Positions 26,410 to 34,755 of a DNA stretch of 64,000 bases are shown piece by piece. Position 1 is the first letter of the stretch. Every line of letters starts with the position of its first letter. The DNA comes from Delftia tsuruhatensis (lineage in GTDB: Bacteria; Pseudomonadota; Gammaproteobacteria; Burkholderiales; Burkholderiaceae_C): positions 5,852,001 through 5,916,000 of the forward strand of contig NZ_LR813084.1 of NCBI RefSeq assembly GCF_903815225.1, written 5' to 3'. The notes under the pieces are model-generated. The model was not told where the DNA came from, made no database searches, and saw only the letters and a program-made list of their open reading frames with translations. The position numbers and the translations under genes are program-made.

Positions 26410-27615
26410 TCAGGGTTCCGGCGAGGTCAGGCTGTCGCCCACCTCGACACCGCGCCGCGCCTCCAGGATCAGCGCGTAGGAAACCCGGTCGAAGGTACGG
26501 AACACCATGGCATAGCCATTGCGCTCGTCGGGCAGCTGGACCTCTTCCTTCTTCTCGCCGGTCTTGTCGATGATGCGCACGCCACGGCGCACCAGTTCCA
26601 GCACCGTGCCCACATCCATGCCATCCTGCGCGCCCTTGTTGATGGAGACGACCTGGTTGTTCGCCGCCCAGCGCACGGCCTGGTCGCCGTACAGCGAAAC
26701 CACATGGGCCTTCACGGCCTGCCGGGGCGCATGCGGCGCATAGTTCATGTAGCTGCGCTCGGGGGCTGGCAGCAGGCGGTCGCCGGCGCGCATCTCGCTC
26801 TTGGAGCGCGACAGGTCCACGGTGGCGGGAGAAGCCTGCGCATGCCGCTCGCCCTTGCTGTCGATGATCTCCAGCGTGGTCTCGCCCTCGACGAGATCGG
26901 CCAGGCCCAGGTACTTGGCCTCGTAGCCCAGCACCTCGCCGGAGACAGGGTCCTTGAGCGCCACGGCATCGCGGAAGACCCGGAACTGCCGGGGAAGGCC
27001 ATCGCCCTTGCGCAGCGGCGCCTCGGCCAGGCCGCGCGCATAGGCGCGATCGCCACTGGCCATGATCACACGCTCGTCCGTGGTGGCGATGATGCGGGGT
27101 GCGCGCAGCAGCGTGCCCTCGTCGACGACCAGCGGCTCCGCCAGGAACGGCTCGATCAGGTGGGGCTGCAGCGTGGGCAGGGCTGCCTGCGCCAGCGACT
27201 CGCTGCGCGTGCGCGGCGTCACGCGCACCACGCCGGGCTCGCCGCCATCGCCGGCGGGCCGTGCCGTGCTCAGGCGCGCATAGCCGTCGCGCTTGTCCAG
27301 GAACAGCACCTGGCCCGGATAGATGAGGTGGGGGTTGGAGATGGCCTGCATGTTCATGCCCCACAGCTCGGGCCAGCGCCAGGGACGGCGCAGGTACATG
27401 CCGGAGATGCCCCACAGCGTGTCGCCCCGCTTGACGGTGTAGCTGTCGGGCGCATCGGGCGCCAGTTCACCCACGGGAATGCCCTGCTGCGCCACCTGCT
27501 GGGCGGCCGAGCGCTGCGAGGCCGTCACCGGATACTGCTGCGCGTGGGCGGCCGCGAGCGCGGTGATCAGGGCCGTTGCGACAGTCCAGGAACGGGCGTT
27601 GGCGAATGCAGTCAT
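26410..27615 (-). CDS. LysM peptidoglycan-binding domain protein
   Basis: This 401-residue exported protein has a Sec signal peptide ending near AAAHAQ (residue 26). One LysM domain lies at about residues 58-106 (SYTVKRGDTLWGIS ... NPHLIYPGQVLFL). The remaining 290 residues form a conserved but uncharacterised region with beta-rich segments. Homologues are regularly encoded upstream of dprA; the function is presumed to be in the cell envelope. The start at 27615 has an AGAGGA ribosome-binding site; the longer in-frame extension to 27801 would destroy the signal peptide. It is divergent from def. Confidence 0.88.
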   Translation of the reverse strand: MTAFANARSWTVATALITALAAAHAQQYPVTASQRSAAQQVAQQGIPVGELAPDAPDSYTVKRGDTLWGISGMYLRRPWRWPELWGMNMQAISNPHLIYPGQVLFLDKRDGYARLSTARPAGDGGEPGVVRVTPRTRSESLAQAALPTLQPHLIEPFLAEPLVVDEGTLLRAPRIIATTDERVIMASGDRAYARGLAEAPLRKGDGLPRQFRVFRDAVALKDPVSGEVLGYEAKYLGLADLVEGETTLEIIDSKGERHAQASPATVDLSRSKSEMRAGDRLLPAPERSYMNYAPHAPRQAVKAHVVSLYGDQAVRWAANNQVVSINKGAQDGMDVGTVLELVRRGVRIIDKTGEKKEEVQLPDERNGYAMVFRTFDRVSYALILEARRGVEVGDSLTSPEP

Positions 27616-27815
27616 GGAATTCCTCTTCTTGTGGCGTGACGCAGCGTCCCTCCTAGGCACTGCGGCATGGCCGATCTTGTCACGAACAGCCATACAGGTC
27701 TTACAAATCAGCAAAGATTCTGCGTGCAAGGCCTTGAGAGGGCAACGCTTATTGCATCCACCGGCTGCGCCCAGGCAGAAAAGTGGCGAAAATAACGACA
27801 TTCACCGACCAAGCC

Positions 27816-28328
27816 ATGTCCATTCTGCCCATTCTTTGCTATCCCGACCCCCGCCTGCACACCGTCGCCAAGCCGGTCGCCAAGGTCGATGACCGCATCC
27901 GCCAGCTGGTCCAGGACATGTATGCCACCATGTACGACGCCCAGGGCGTGGGCCTGGCAGCCACCCAGGTGAATGTCCACGAACGCGTGGTCGTGGTCGA
28001 TGTCTCCGAAGGACGCAACGAGCCCTTCGCGCTGATCAACCCCGAACTGCTGTGGGCCAGTGAGGAAAAGCAGCTGGGCGAGGAGGGCTGCCTGTCCGTG
28101 CCCGGCATCTACGACGGCGTGGAGCGCTCCACGGCCGTCCGCATCAAGGCCCTGGACGAGAACGGCAACGAACGCATCATCGAGGCCGAAGGCTTCAAGG
28201 CCATCTGCATCCAGCACGAGATGGACCACCTGATGGGCAAGGTCTTCGTCGAGTACCTGTCGCCCCTCAAGCGCAACCGCATCAAGACCAAGCTGCTCAA
28301 GCAGCAGAAACAGGCCGAACGCGCATGA
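27816..28328 (+). CDS. def: Peptide deformylase
   Basis: Def removes the N-formyl group from nascent proteins. The 170-residue product has all three family motifs: GVGLAATQ (residues 44-51), EGCLS with metal ligand Cys92, and QHEMDH with metal ligands His134 and His138 and catalytic Glu135. The ATG at 27816 gives the normal length; an in-frame GTG at 27783 would add 11 residues. The next gene overlaps its stop by four bases, and fmt, which acts at the opposite end of the formylation cycle, follows soon after. Confidence 0.96.
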   Translation: MSILPILCYPDPRLHTVAKPVAKVDDRIRQLVQDMYATMYDAQGVGLAATQVNVHERVVVVDVSEGRNEPFALINPELLWASEEKQLGEEGCLSVPGIYDGVERSTAVRIKALDENGNERIIEAEGFKAICIQHEMDHLMGKVFVEYLSPLKRNRIKTKLLKQQKQAERA

Positions 28329-28855
28329 CCTACCCGCCAGCGCTCCGCTTCAGGCCGCGCTGGAGGATGGACGGCGCGGCCGCCCTGTGCGCGCTGCTGG
28401 TGCTGTGCCTGCTGCTGGCCGGCTGCACCGTGCCCGAGTGGCAAAAGCCCGGAACGCCGCGCGCCGAGATTGAACGCGGCATGGGCCGCCCGACCCTGAG
28501 CCTGCCGCTGGACGGCGGCGGCACGCGCCTGGTCTACAGCCGGCAGCCCGCGGGCCAGCAGGTCTACCACATGGATTTCGACGACAACCAGCGTCTGGTA
28601 CGCGTGGAGCAGGTGCTCACCATCGAACGCTTCCACGCCCTGCGCAATGGCGAGGACACCCGGGAAAGTGTGGGCCAGCTGTTCGGCCCGCCTGCGCTGA
28701 TCGAGAAGGTCTACAGTTTCAACGGCGACATCTGGACCTACCGTATCCTGGAAAATGGCATTCGCCGCCAGGCCCATGTGCATATCGACCCCGCCGGCGT
28801 GGTACGCCGCGTGATGTTCACCGACGAAGTGTTCAACGACGACGACCGCCGCTGA
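28325..28855 (+). CDS. Putative outer-membrane lipoprotein (SmpA/BamE-like)
   Basis: This 176-residue product has an arginine-rich n-region, a leucine-rich helix and lipobox LLAGC with Cys34. The mature part resembles the small SmpA/OmlA-like fold, with IERGMGRPT and a second SVGQLFGPPALIEKV segment that look like two related helix-turn units. It starts within the def stop (ATGA). The neighbourhood def-lipoprotein-fmt suggests that it belongs to the same transcription unit, but nothing in the sequence links it to formylation. The family call is tentative; export and lipidation are well supported. Confidence 0.75.
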   Translation: MTYPPALRFRPRWRMDGAAALCALLVLCLLLAGCTVPEWQKPGTPRAEIERGMGRPTLSLPLDGGGTRLVYSRQPAGQQVYHMDFDDNQRLVRVEQVLTIERFHALRNGEDTRESVGQLFGPPALIEKVYSFNGDIWTYRILENGIRRQAHVHIDPAGVVRRVMFTDEVFNDDDRR

Positions 28856-28890
28856 GCCTGCACACCGTCCCACTGTCCCTACTGGATTGC

Positions 28891-29874
28891 ATGAGAGTCA
28901 TTTTTGCCGGTACGCCCGAGTTCGCGCGCGTTGCCCTTGAACGCCTGCTCGCCGCGGGCTTCACCGTCCCCCTGGTGCTGACCCAGCCCGACCGTCCCGC
29001 CGGGCGCGGCATGAAGCTGCAGGCCTCGCCCGTCAAGCAGTGCGCGCTGGAGCATGGCATTGTCGTGGCCCAGCCGCGCAGCCTGCGCCTGGACGGCAAA
29101 TACCCGGAAGAGGCCGCCGCCGCCCGCGCCGCCATCGAAGCGGCCAGGGCCGATGTCATGGTCGTGGCCGCCTACGGACTGATCCTGCCCCAGTGGGTGC
29201 TCGATGCGCCCCCGCGCGGCTGCCTGAACATCCACGCCAGCCTGCTGCCACGCTGGCGCGGCGCCGCCCCCATCCACCGCGCCATCGAGGCCGGCGATGC
29301 CGAGACCGGCGTCACCATCATGCAGATGGATGCGGGCCTGGACACGGGCGACATGTGCCTGGTCGAGCGCCTGCCCATTACCGCCGACGACACCACGGCC
29401 AGCCTGCACGACAAGCTGGCCGACCTGGGCGGGCGTCTCATCGTCGAGGCGCTGGAGATGAGCGCCTGCGGCGGCCTGCCGCGCACGCCCCAGCCCGCCG
29501 AAGGCGTGAACTACGCGCACAAGATCGAAAAGGCCGAAAGCCAGATCGACTGGCGCCAGGATGCCGAGGCCATTGCCCGGCGCCTGCGCGCCTTCAACCC
29601 CTTCCCGGGCGGCGCCACGCAGTACGGTACTGAAGCCATCAAGGTCTGGGAGGCTCACGCCGATCCCGCCGTCGCCGCAGCGACGGCAGCCCCCGGCACC
29701 GTGCTGTCCGCAGGCGCCGACGGCGTGCGCGTGGCCTGCGGCAATGGCGTGCTGTGCATGACGCTGCTGCAGCGCGCAGGCGGCAAGCGGCTGGCGGCGG
29801 GCGATTTCCTGCGCGGTTTCGATCTGCCTGAAGGAGCCGTCCTGGAAGGCGCTGCCGACGGCGGCACGCCATGA
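28891..29874 (+). CDS. fmt: Methionyl-tRNA formyltransferase
   Basis: Fmt formylates initiator Met-tRNA using 10-formyltetrahydrofolate. The 327-residue product starts MRVIFAGTPEFA and contains the catalytic region CLNIHASLLPRWRGAAPIHR, with the Asn and His of the active site, and the aspartate of DAGLDTGDM. The C-terminal tRNA-binding domain begins near RRLRAFNPFPGG. Length and motifs match the family. It overlaps azlC by four bases. Confidence 0.97.
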   Translation: MRVIFAGTPEFARVALERLLAAGFTVPLVLTQPDRPAGRGMKLQASPVKQCALEHGIVVAQPRSLRLDGKYPEEAAAARAAIEAARADVMVVAAYGLILPQWVLDAPPRGCLNIHASLLPRWRGAAPIHRAIEAGDAETGVTIMQMDAGLDTGDMCLVERLPITADDTTASLHDKLADLGGRLIVEALEMSACGGLPRTPQPAEGVNYAHKIEKAESQIDWRQDAEAIARRLRAFNPFPGGATQYGTEAIKVWEAHADPAVAAATAAPGTVLSAGADGVRVACGNGVLCMTLLQRAGGKRLAAGDFLRGFDLPEGAVLEGAADGGTP

Positions 29875-30734
29875 ACCTGCAGCCCCTGGTGGAGCGCGCA
29901 CGCGGCATTGCGCGCGATCCCGCCTTCATGACCGGCGTGCGCGACATGTCGGGCACGGCGCTGGGCATAGGCGCCTGGGGCCTGGTCACGGGCGTGGCCA
30001 TGATCAAGAGCGGCATGTCCCTGCCCCTGGCGCTGTTCATGGGCCTGCTGGTCTATGCAGGCAGTGCCCAGCTGGCCGTGCTGCCGCTGATGGCCGTGGG
30101 CGCGCCCATGTGGGTGGTCTGGTTCACGGCCATCTGCGTGAACCTGCGCTTCGTCATCCTCAGCAGCATGTGGCGCAGCTACTTTGCCCACCTGCGCCTG
30201 CGCCACCGCCTGGCCATCGCCTATTTCAGCGGCGACGTGATCTTCGTGGGCTTCATGAAGCGCTACCCCGATGCCCGACCCCAGCCCGAGCAGCTGCCCT
30301 ATTTCTGGGGTGCCGCCTCGACCAACTGGCTGGCCTGGCAGATCCCGTCCACGCTGGGCATCCTGCTGGCCGACCAGGTGCCGCTGTCCTGGGGCCTGGG
30401 CTTTGCCGGCGTGCTGGCCCTCATGGGCGTGCTGCTGTCCATGCTCAACGACCGTGCCACCTGGGTGGCAGGCGCGGTTGCGGCCAGCGCGGCCGTGGCG
30501 GCCTTTGCGCTGCCGCTCAAGCTCAATATCCTCGTGGCCATCGCGGCGGCCGTGGCCGCAGGCCTGCTGGCGGAAACGCTGCAGCAGCGGCTGCGCGCAC
30601 GGCAGGCGCCTGAAAAAGGGGAGCCGGGCCCGGTGATTCTCCCGCCCGATACAGCCCGCGGCGAGCGCCATGCCCGGCTGCCGCTGGACGAAGACGCACG
30701 GCCCGTGGAAACCAAGGAAAAGGAGACGCTCTGA
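29871..30734 (+). CDS. azlC: AzlC family branched-chain amino acid exporter subunit
   Basis: AzlC and AzlD form a two-part exporter for branched-chain amino acids and analogues. This 287-residue membrane protein has the AzlC signature near GLLVYAGSAQLAVLPLM and VNLRFVILSSMWRSYF, with about seven to eight helices. The C-terminal 50 residues are charged and probably cytoplasmic. Substrate is inferred from family only. It starts inside the fmt stop codon and its own stop overlaps the azlD start by one base. Confidence 0.9.
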   Translation: MNLQPLVERARGIARDPAFMTGVRDMSGTALGIGAWGLVTGVAMIKSGMSLPLALFMGLLVYAGSAQLAVLPLMAVGAPMWVVWFTAICVNLRFVILSSMWRSYFAHLRLRHRLAIAYFSGDVIFVGFMKRYPDARPQPEQLPYFWGAASTNWLAWQIPSTLGILLADQVPLSWGLGFAGVLALMGVLLSMLNDRATWVAGAVAASAAVAAFALPLKLNILVAIAAAVAAGLLAETLQQRLRARQAPEKGEPGPVILPPDTARGERHARLPLDEDARPVETKEKETL

Positions 30735-31069
30735 TGGATCTGTCCTGGCTGTGGCCCTGGCTGGCCTGCGTGGGCCTGGCGGCCATCACGCTGTTCACAC
30801 GCGCCTTCTTCCTGATTCCCGAGCGCGAAGTGCCCTTGCCGCAATGGCTCAAGCGTGGCCTCAAGTACGCGCCGCTGGCGGCCCTGGCGGCCGTGATCGC
30901 GCCCGAGATCGTGATGACCAACGGCAGGCTGATCGCCACCGTGGTCGATGCGCGCCTGCCGGCCCTGGCTTGCGCGGTCATGTATTTTTTTTACAAGCGC
31001 AGCATCATGGGCACGATCGCGCTCGGCATGGCGGTCTATCTGCCACTGCATATCGGCCTGGGCTGGTAG
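30734..31069 (+). CDS. azlD: AzlD domain protein, small exporter subunit
   Basis: This 111-residue protein has about four hydrophobic helices and the AzlD-like motif TRAFFLIPEREVPLPQWLKRGLKYAPLAAL. It is the usual small partner of AzlC. It overlaps the azlC stop by one base (TGATG), so the two subunits are translationally coupled. The gap to pgk (31070-31261) contains a promoter-like TACAAT. Confidence 0.9.
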   Translation: MDLSWLWPWLACVGLAAITLFTRAFFLIPEREVPLPQWLKRGLKYAPLAALAAVIAPEIVMTNGRLIATVVDARLPALACAVMYFFYKRSIMGTIALGMAVYLPLHIGLGW

Positions 31070-31167
31070 GCACAGCGCGGCACAGCGCGGCCGAGAGCGC
31101 CCCGCCGCCCGGCTGAAACCGGATTACAGGCGCTCCTGATGCCCCGGATCGCCGGTGCGCACGCCCG

Positions 31168-31195
31168 CTGCCAGGGTGGGCACGCCGCCTACAAT
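31168..31195 (+). promoter_or_regulatory. Candidate pgk promoter
   Basis: A TACAAT -10 hexamer at 31190-31195 is preceded after 16 bases by CTGCCA, a four-of-six match to the -35 consensus. It lies about 65 bases upstream of the pgk ATG in an otherwise gene-free gap. Judged from sequence only. Confidence 0.45.
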
Positions 31196-31261
31196 GGCCG
31201 CGCTTTACCTCTTTTTCGTTTCAATTCCATGGCGATCGCCACCGATCGCAACGCCGCCGTC

Positions 31262-32455
31262 ATGAACATTCTCCGTTTCTCCGATCTGTGCGCCCAGGGC
31301 AAGGCCCAGGGCCAGCGCGTCTTCATCCGCGCCGACCTCAACGTGCCCCTGAACGATGCCGGCGAGATCACCGAGGACACGCGCGTGCGCGCCTCCGTGC
31401 CCGCCATCGAGATGGCCCTGAAGGCCGGCGCCGCCGTGATGGTCACCAGCCACCTGGGCCGCCCCACCGAAGGCGAGTTCAAGCCCGAGGACTCGCTGGC
31501 CCCCGTCGCGCGCTGCCTGGGCGAGCTGCTGGGCCGTGAAGTACCCCTGGTCGCCAACTGGGTGGATGGCGTGCAGGTCACGCCCGGCCAGGTCGTGCTG
31601 CTGGAGAACTGCCGCGTCAACGTCGGCGAGAAGAAGAACAAGGAAGAACTGGCCCGCAAGCTGGCCGCGCTGTGCGACATCTTCGTGCACGACGCCTTCG
31701 GCACCGCACACCGCGCCGAAGGCACCACCTACGGCATCGCCCAGTTCGCACCCATTGCCTGCGCGGGTCCCCTGCTCTCGGCCGAGATCGACGCCATCAC
31801 CCAGGCCCTGGCCAACCCGCGCCGCCCGCTGGCCGCCATCGTGGCCGGCTCCAAGGTATCGACCAAGCTGACCATCCTGCAGTCGCTGGCGAAGAACGTG
31901 GACCAGCTCATCGTGGGCGGCGGCATCGCCAACACCTTCATGCTGGCCGCCGGCCTGAACATCGGCAAGAGCCTGGCCGAGGCCGATCTGGTCGGCGAGG
32001 CCCGTGCCGTGATCGACGCCATGGCCGCACGCGGCGCCGAGGTGCCGATTCCCACCGACGTGGTGGTCTCCAAGACCTTTGCGGCCGATGCGCCCGCCAC
32101 CGTCAAGAAGGCCACCGAAGTCGCTGACGACGACCTGATCCTGGACATCGGCCCCGAGACCGCGGCCCGTCTGGCCGAACAGCTCAAGAAGGCCGGCACC
32201 ATCGTCTGGAACGGTCCCGTGGGCGTGTTCGAGTTCGACCAGTTCGCCAACGGCACCAAGGTCGTGGCCCAGGCGATTGCCGAGTCCGAGGCCTTCAGCA
32301 TCGCCGGTGGCGGCGACACCCTGGCCGCCATCGCCAAGTACGGCATCGAGGACAAGGTGGGCTACATCTCCACGGGCGGCGGTGCCTTCCTGGAAGTGCT
32401 GGAAGGCAAGACCCTGCCGGCCTTCGAGATCCTGCAAAAGCGCGCCAACGGCTGA
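31262..32455 (+). CDS. pgk: Phosphoglycerate kinase
   Basis: Pgk interconverts 1,3-bisphosphoglycerate plus ADP with 3-phosphoglycerate plus ATP in glycolysis and gluconeogenesis. The 397-residue product contains the N-terminal substrate site (RADLNVPLN, SHLGRP), the hinge GGGIANTFMLAAG, the nucleotide site VWNGPVGVFEFDQFA and the C-terminal GGGDT. The ATG at 31262 gives the canonical length. An in-frame ATG at 31229 would add 11 residues that look non-homologous. It has its own promoter-like region. Confidence 0.97.
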   Translation: MNILRFSDLCAQGKAQGQRVFIRADLNVPLNDAGEITEDTRVRASVPAIEMALKAGAAVMVTSHLGRPTEGEFKPEDSLAPVARCLGELLGREVPLVANWVDGVQVTPGQVVLLENCRVNVGEKKNKEELARKLAALCDIFVHDAFGTAHRAEGTTYGIAQFAPIACAGPLLSAEIDAITQALANPRRPLAAIVAGSKVSTKLTILQSLAKNVDQLIVGGGIANTFMLAAGLNIGKSLAEADLVGEARAVIDAMAARGAEVPIPTDVVVSKTFAADAPATVKKATEVADDDLILDIGPETAARLAEQLKKAGTIVWNGPVGVFEFDQFANGTKVVAQAIAESEAFSIAGGGDTLAAIAKYGIEDKVGYISTGGGAFLEVLEGKTLPAFEILQKRANG

Positions 32456-32575
32456 GCACGGCAACATCCGGATACGGGGCACTTTCTTGTCAGTGCCTCG
32501 CGGCGAAGCCACAATCGACACTTTGCGCAGCTGCAGCAATCCGCCGCAGCGCGCCCCCGCACCGAGGAGAAATCC

Positions 32576-33115
32576 ATGCGATCGTTCAAATCCGCCGGCG
32601 GCCTGGCCCTGGCGGGCCTCTGCCTGGCCCTGGCGGGCTGCGTCAATGCACCGATGACCAGCTACTTCGAAGCCACGGCCCAGCCCAAGATCGGCGCTGC
32701 CGGCCACTGGGACTCCGTGGCCAACGATGTCGTCGCCAAGACGCTGGAAACACTGCAAAAGACCGGCATCGAGCGCACCACGCCGGTCCATGTGGCCCTG
32801 CCGGCCGAGCCCAGCCAGTTCGACAAGGGCTTTCGTGAGCTGATCATCACCAAGCTCGTGCAAAGCGGCGTGACCGTCATGCAGCAGCCGGCCCAGGCCC
32901 AGCTGCAGGTCAGCTACGGCGCCCAGGTCGTGCGCCACGGCAAGCGCCTGCCCAACCCCGAACTCGTGCTGACGACGACGGTGGTGCGCAACAACCAGTA
33001 CCTGGCGCGCAAGACCGACGTCTACTACCTTGAAAAGAGCGACGCCGTGCTGTTCACGGCCGAGGACGAGCGCCCCGAATTCCCCGCCAAGAACCTGAAG
33101 GTGGTGGGCCAATGA
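32576..33115 (+). CDS. Putative lipoprotein, partner of FlgO-like protein
   Basis: This 179-residue exported protein has a lipoprotein signal peptide with lipobox LALAGC (Cys22). The mature part has a mixed alpha/beta pattern with no catalytic motif. I do not recognise a named family, although a segment such as GFRELIITKLVQSGVTVMQ resembles FlgO-type folds and suggests that it is a distant paralogue of the next gene. A GAGGAGAAATCC ribosome-binding site precedes the ATG. The downstream FlgO-like gene overlaps its stop by four bases. Confidence 0.72.
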   Translation: MRSFKSAGGLALAGLCLALAGCVNAPMTSYFEATAQPKIGAAGHWDSVANDVVAKTLETLQKTGIERTTPVHVALPAEPSQFDKGFRELIITKLVQSGVTVMQQPAQAQLQVSYGAQVVRHGKRLPNPELVLTTTVVRNNQYLARKTDVYYLEKSDAVLFTAEDERPEFPAKNLKVVGQ

Positions 33116-33711
33116 CGCTGCGCACGCCTCTCCTGCCGGCCGCGCTGGCTGCGGCGGCCCTGCTGTCCGCCTGCGCCGTGCCCGCTCCCGCGCCCACGCC
33201 CGAATCGTCGGCCGCACGCCGCGGCGAGCCCACCTACCAGTCGGCCGCAGCCAACCCCTTCATCGCCAGCAGCCGCGCGGCCGTGGACGAGCTGGTCAGG
33301 GGGCTGAACACCGAGGAACTGGGCGAGGCGCCCGTGCTCGTGGCCACCGTGGTCAACGTCAACGACCTGACGCGCTCGGCTCCCCTGGGCCGCACGCTCA
33401 GCGAGCTGTACGCCTCCCAGCTGTCCGCCAAGGGCTACAACGTCAAGGAACTGAAGCTGCGCGGCGATGTGTACGTCAAGGAAGGCACGGGCGAACTGCT
33501 GCTGTCGCGCGAGATCAAGGACATCGCCCGCAACCACAATGCGGCCCTGGTCCTGGTGGGCACATACTCGGCGGCTGCCAAGTACACCTATGTGAGCCTG
33601 AAGCTGGTTCGCACCGACGACAGCCGCATCGTGCGCAGCCACGACTACGCGCTGCCCAACAACATCGACATCCAGCGCCTGCTGGGCGCTCCGGCCACGG
33701 CGCAACGCTGA
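33112..33711 (+). CDS. FlgO family outer-membrane lipoprotein
   Basis: This 199-residue product has a signal peptide with lipobox LLSAC (Cys21), a short proline-rich linker, and a FlgO-like domain from about residue 45 (SRAAVDELVRGL, LGRTLSELYASQLSAKGYNVKELKLRGDVYVKEGTG-type pattern, ALVLVGTYSAAAKYTYVSLKLV). In Vibrio, FlgO is an outer-membrane lipoprotein needed for flagellar function. No flagellar gene is nearby, so the role here may be unrelated. It overlaps the preceding lipoprotein gene by four bases. Confidence 0.8.
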   Translation: MTLRTPLLPAALAAAALLSACAVPAPAPTPESSAARRGEPTYQSAAANPFIASSRAAVDELVRGLNTEELGEAPVLVATVVNVNDLTRSAPLGRTLSELYASQLSAKGYNVKELKLRGDVYVKEGTGELLLSREIKDIARNHNAALVLVGTYSAAAKYTYVSLKLVRTDDSRIVRSHDYALPNNIDIQRLLGAPATAQR

Positions 33712-33717
33712 GGCCCT

Positions 33718-33761
33718 GCAGCCTGCCTGCGCCCGTGTTCGCAGTCAGGCTGCGTCTTCTT
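33718..33761 (+). terminator. Terminator after the lipoprotein pair
   Basis: GCAGCCTG at 33718-33725 pairs with CAGGCTGC at 33746-33753, and a pyrimidine-rich GTCTTCTT follows. It lies between the FlgO-like gene and the convergent transporter gene. The 20-base loop makes it a moderate candidate. Confidence 0.5.
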
Positions 33762-33785
33762 CCCCTGACCTTCGCCTGATTCCCC

Positions 33786-34667
33786 TCAGCGGCCGCGCGC
33801 CGGCCACAGCACCGAGGCGATGGCCACCACCATCAGCGCCACGGCCGTCCAGTCCTGCCAGTGCAGCACCTCGCCCAGCCACCAGGCGCCGCTGAACACG
33901 CCCAGCACGGGGATCATCATCACGCTCAGCGTGGACGCCACGGGGGGCAGGCTGCGCGCCAGGAAGAACCAGACCGTCTGGCCAAAGCCCAGCACCAGCA
34001 CACCGTTGAAGACGATGGCGCCCGTGGCCTGCGCATCGGGCCATTGCCACAGGTGGCGCTCGAAGACGCAGGCCAGCACCGTGAGCGTCAGCGCGGTCAG
34101 CGCCACCATCCACAGCGTCATCGTCAGCAGGGGCACGGGCACCTCGGCGCGGCGCAGCTTCTGGGTGCCGAAGGCCCAGCTCAGCGCGGCGGCCAGCATC
34201 AGGCCCACGCCGATGGGGCGGCTGCCCAGGGCGCCGACCTCGTGCCACAGCAGCAGGAGCACGCCCGCCAAGGCCGCCGCCACACCAGCCCAGGCGCGCG
34301 GCGCCAGCCGGTCATGAAAGAACAGGCTGCCCAGCACGGCCGAGAAGATGGGCATGGTGTAGCCCAGGATGGCCGCCCGCCCGCTGGACAGCATGGGAAT
34401 GGCAATGATGATCAGGCTGTTCCACAGCACCATGTTGAACAGCGTCAGCTGCGCCAGCCGGGGCCAATAGGCGCGCGGCACGGACAGCGGCAGGCGGCGC
34501 CAGACCACGAAGGCCGCCAGGATGGGCAGGCCCACCCACATCGAGGCCATGCGGAAACTCAGCGGCGGGAAATGCTGCACGCCCAGCTTCATCACCGGCC
34601 AGTTGATGCCCCAGATCAGGGTCAGCGCGATCAGCAAAAGGATTTGTCGGGCGGTGAAGGCAGGCAT
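33786..34667 (-). CDS. EamA/DMT family transporter
   Basis: This 293-residue inner-membrane protein has ten predicted helices in two EamA repeats (ALTLIWGINWPVMKLG in the first; ALSWAFGTQKLRR starting the second). The family includes exporters of amino acids and metabolites; the substrate is unknown. The start at 34667 is supported by similarity of the N-terminus (QILLLIALTLIWG) to other family members; the longer frame continues upstream into the pyrF promoter and reads as charged, non-membrane sequence. It is divergent from pyrF. Confidence 0.9.
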   Translation of the reverse strand: MPAFTARQILLLIALTLIWGINWPVMKLGVQHFPPLSFRMASMWVGLPILAAFVVWRRLPLSVPRAYWPRLAQLTLFNMVLWNSLIIIAIPMLSSGRAAILGYTMPIFSAVLGSLFFHDRLAPRAWAGVAAALAGVLLLLWHEVGALGSRPIGVGLMLAAALSWAFGTQKLRRAEVPVPLLTMTLWMVALTALTLTVLACVFERHLWQWPDAQATGAIVFNGVLVLGFGQTVWFFLARSLPPVASTLSVMMIPVLGVFSGAWWLGEVLHWQDWTAVALMVVAIASVLWPARGR

Positions 34668-34741
34668 AGGCCGCCGATTGTGCCTCCGGGCCGCCAGGCC
34701 CGCTGGATGCCCGGCGACAGGCCCCGGGAAGGGCCGATCGC

Positions 34742-34747
34742 TAAAAT
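34742..34747 (+). promoter_or_regulatory. Candidate pyrF -10 box (possibly leaderless transcript)
   Basis: TAAAAT ends eight bases before the pyrF ATG, so transcription from it would begin at or next to the start codon. No ribosome-binding site is seen upstream of the ATG, which fits a leaderless message. No clear -35 is present. Confidence 0.35.
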
Positions 34748-34755
34748 CGCGCCCC

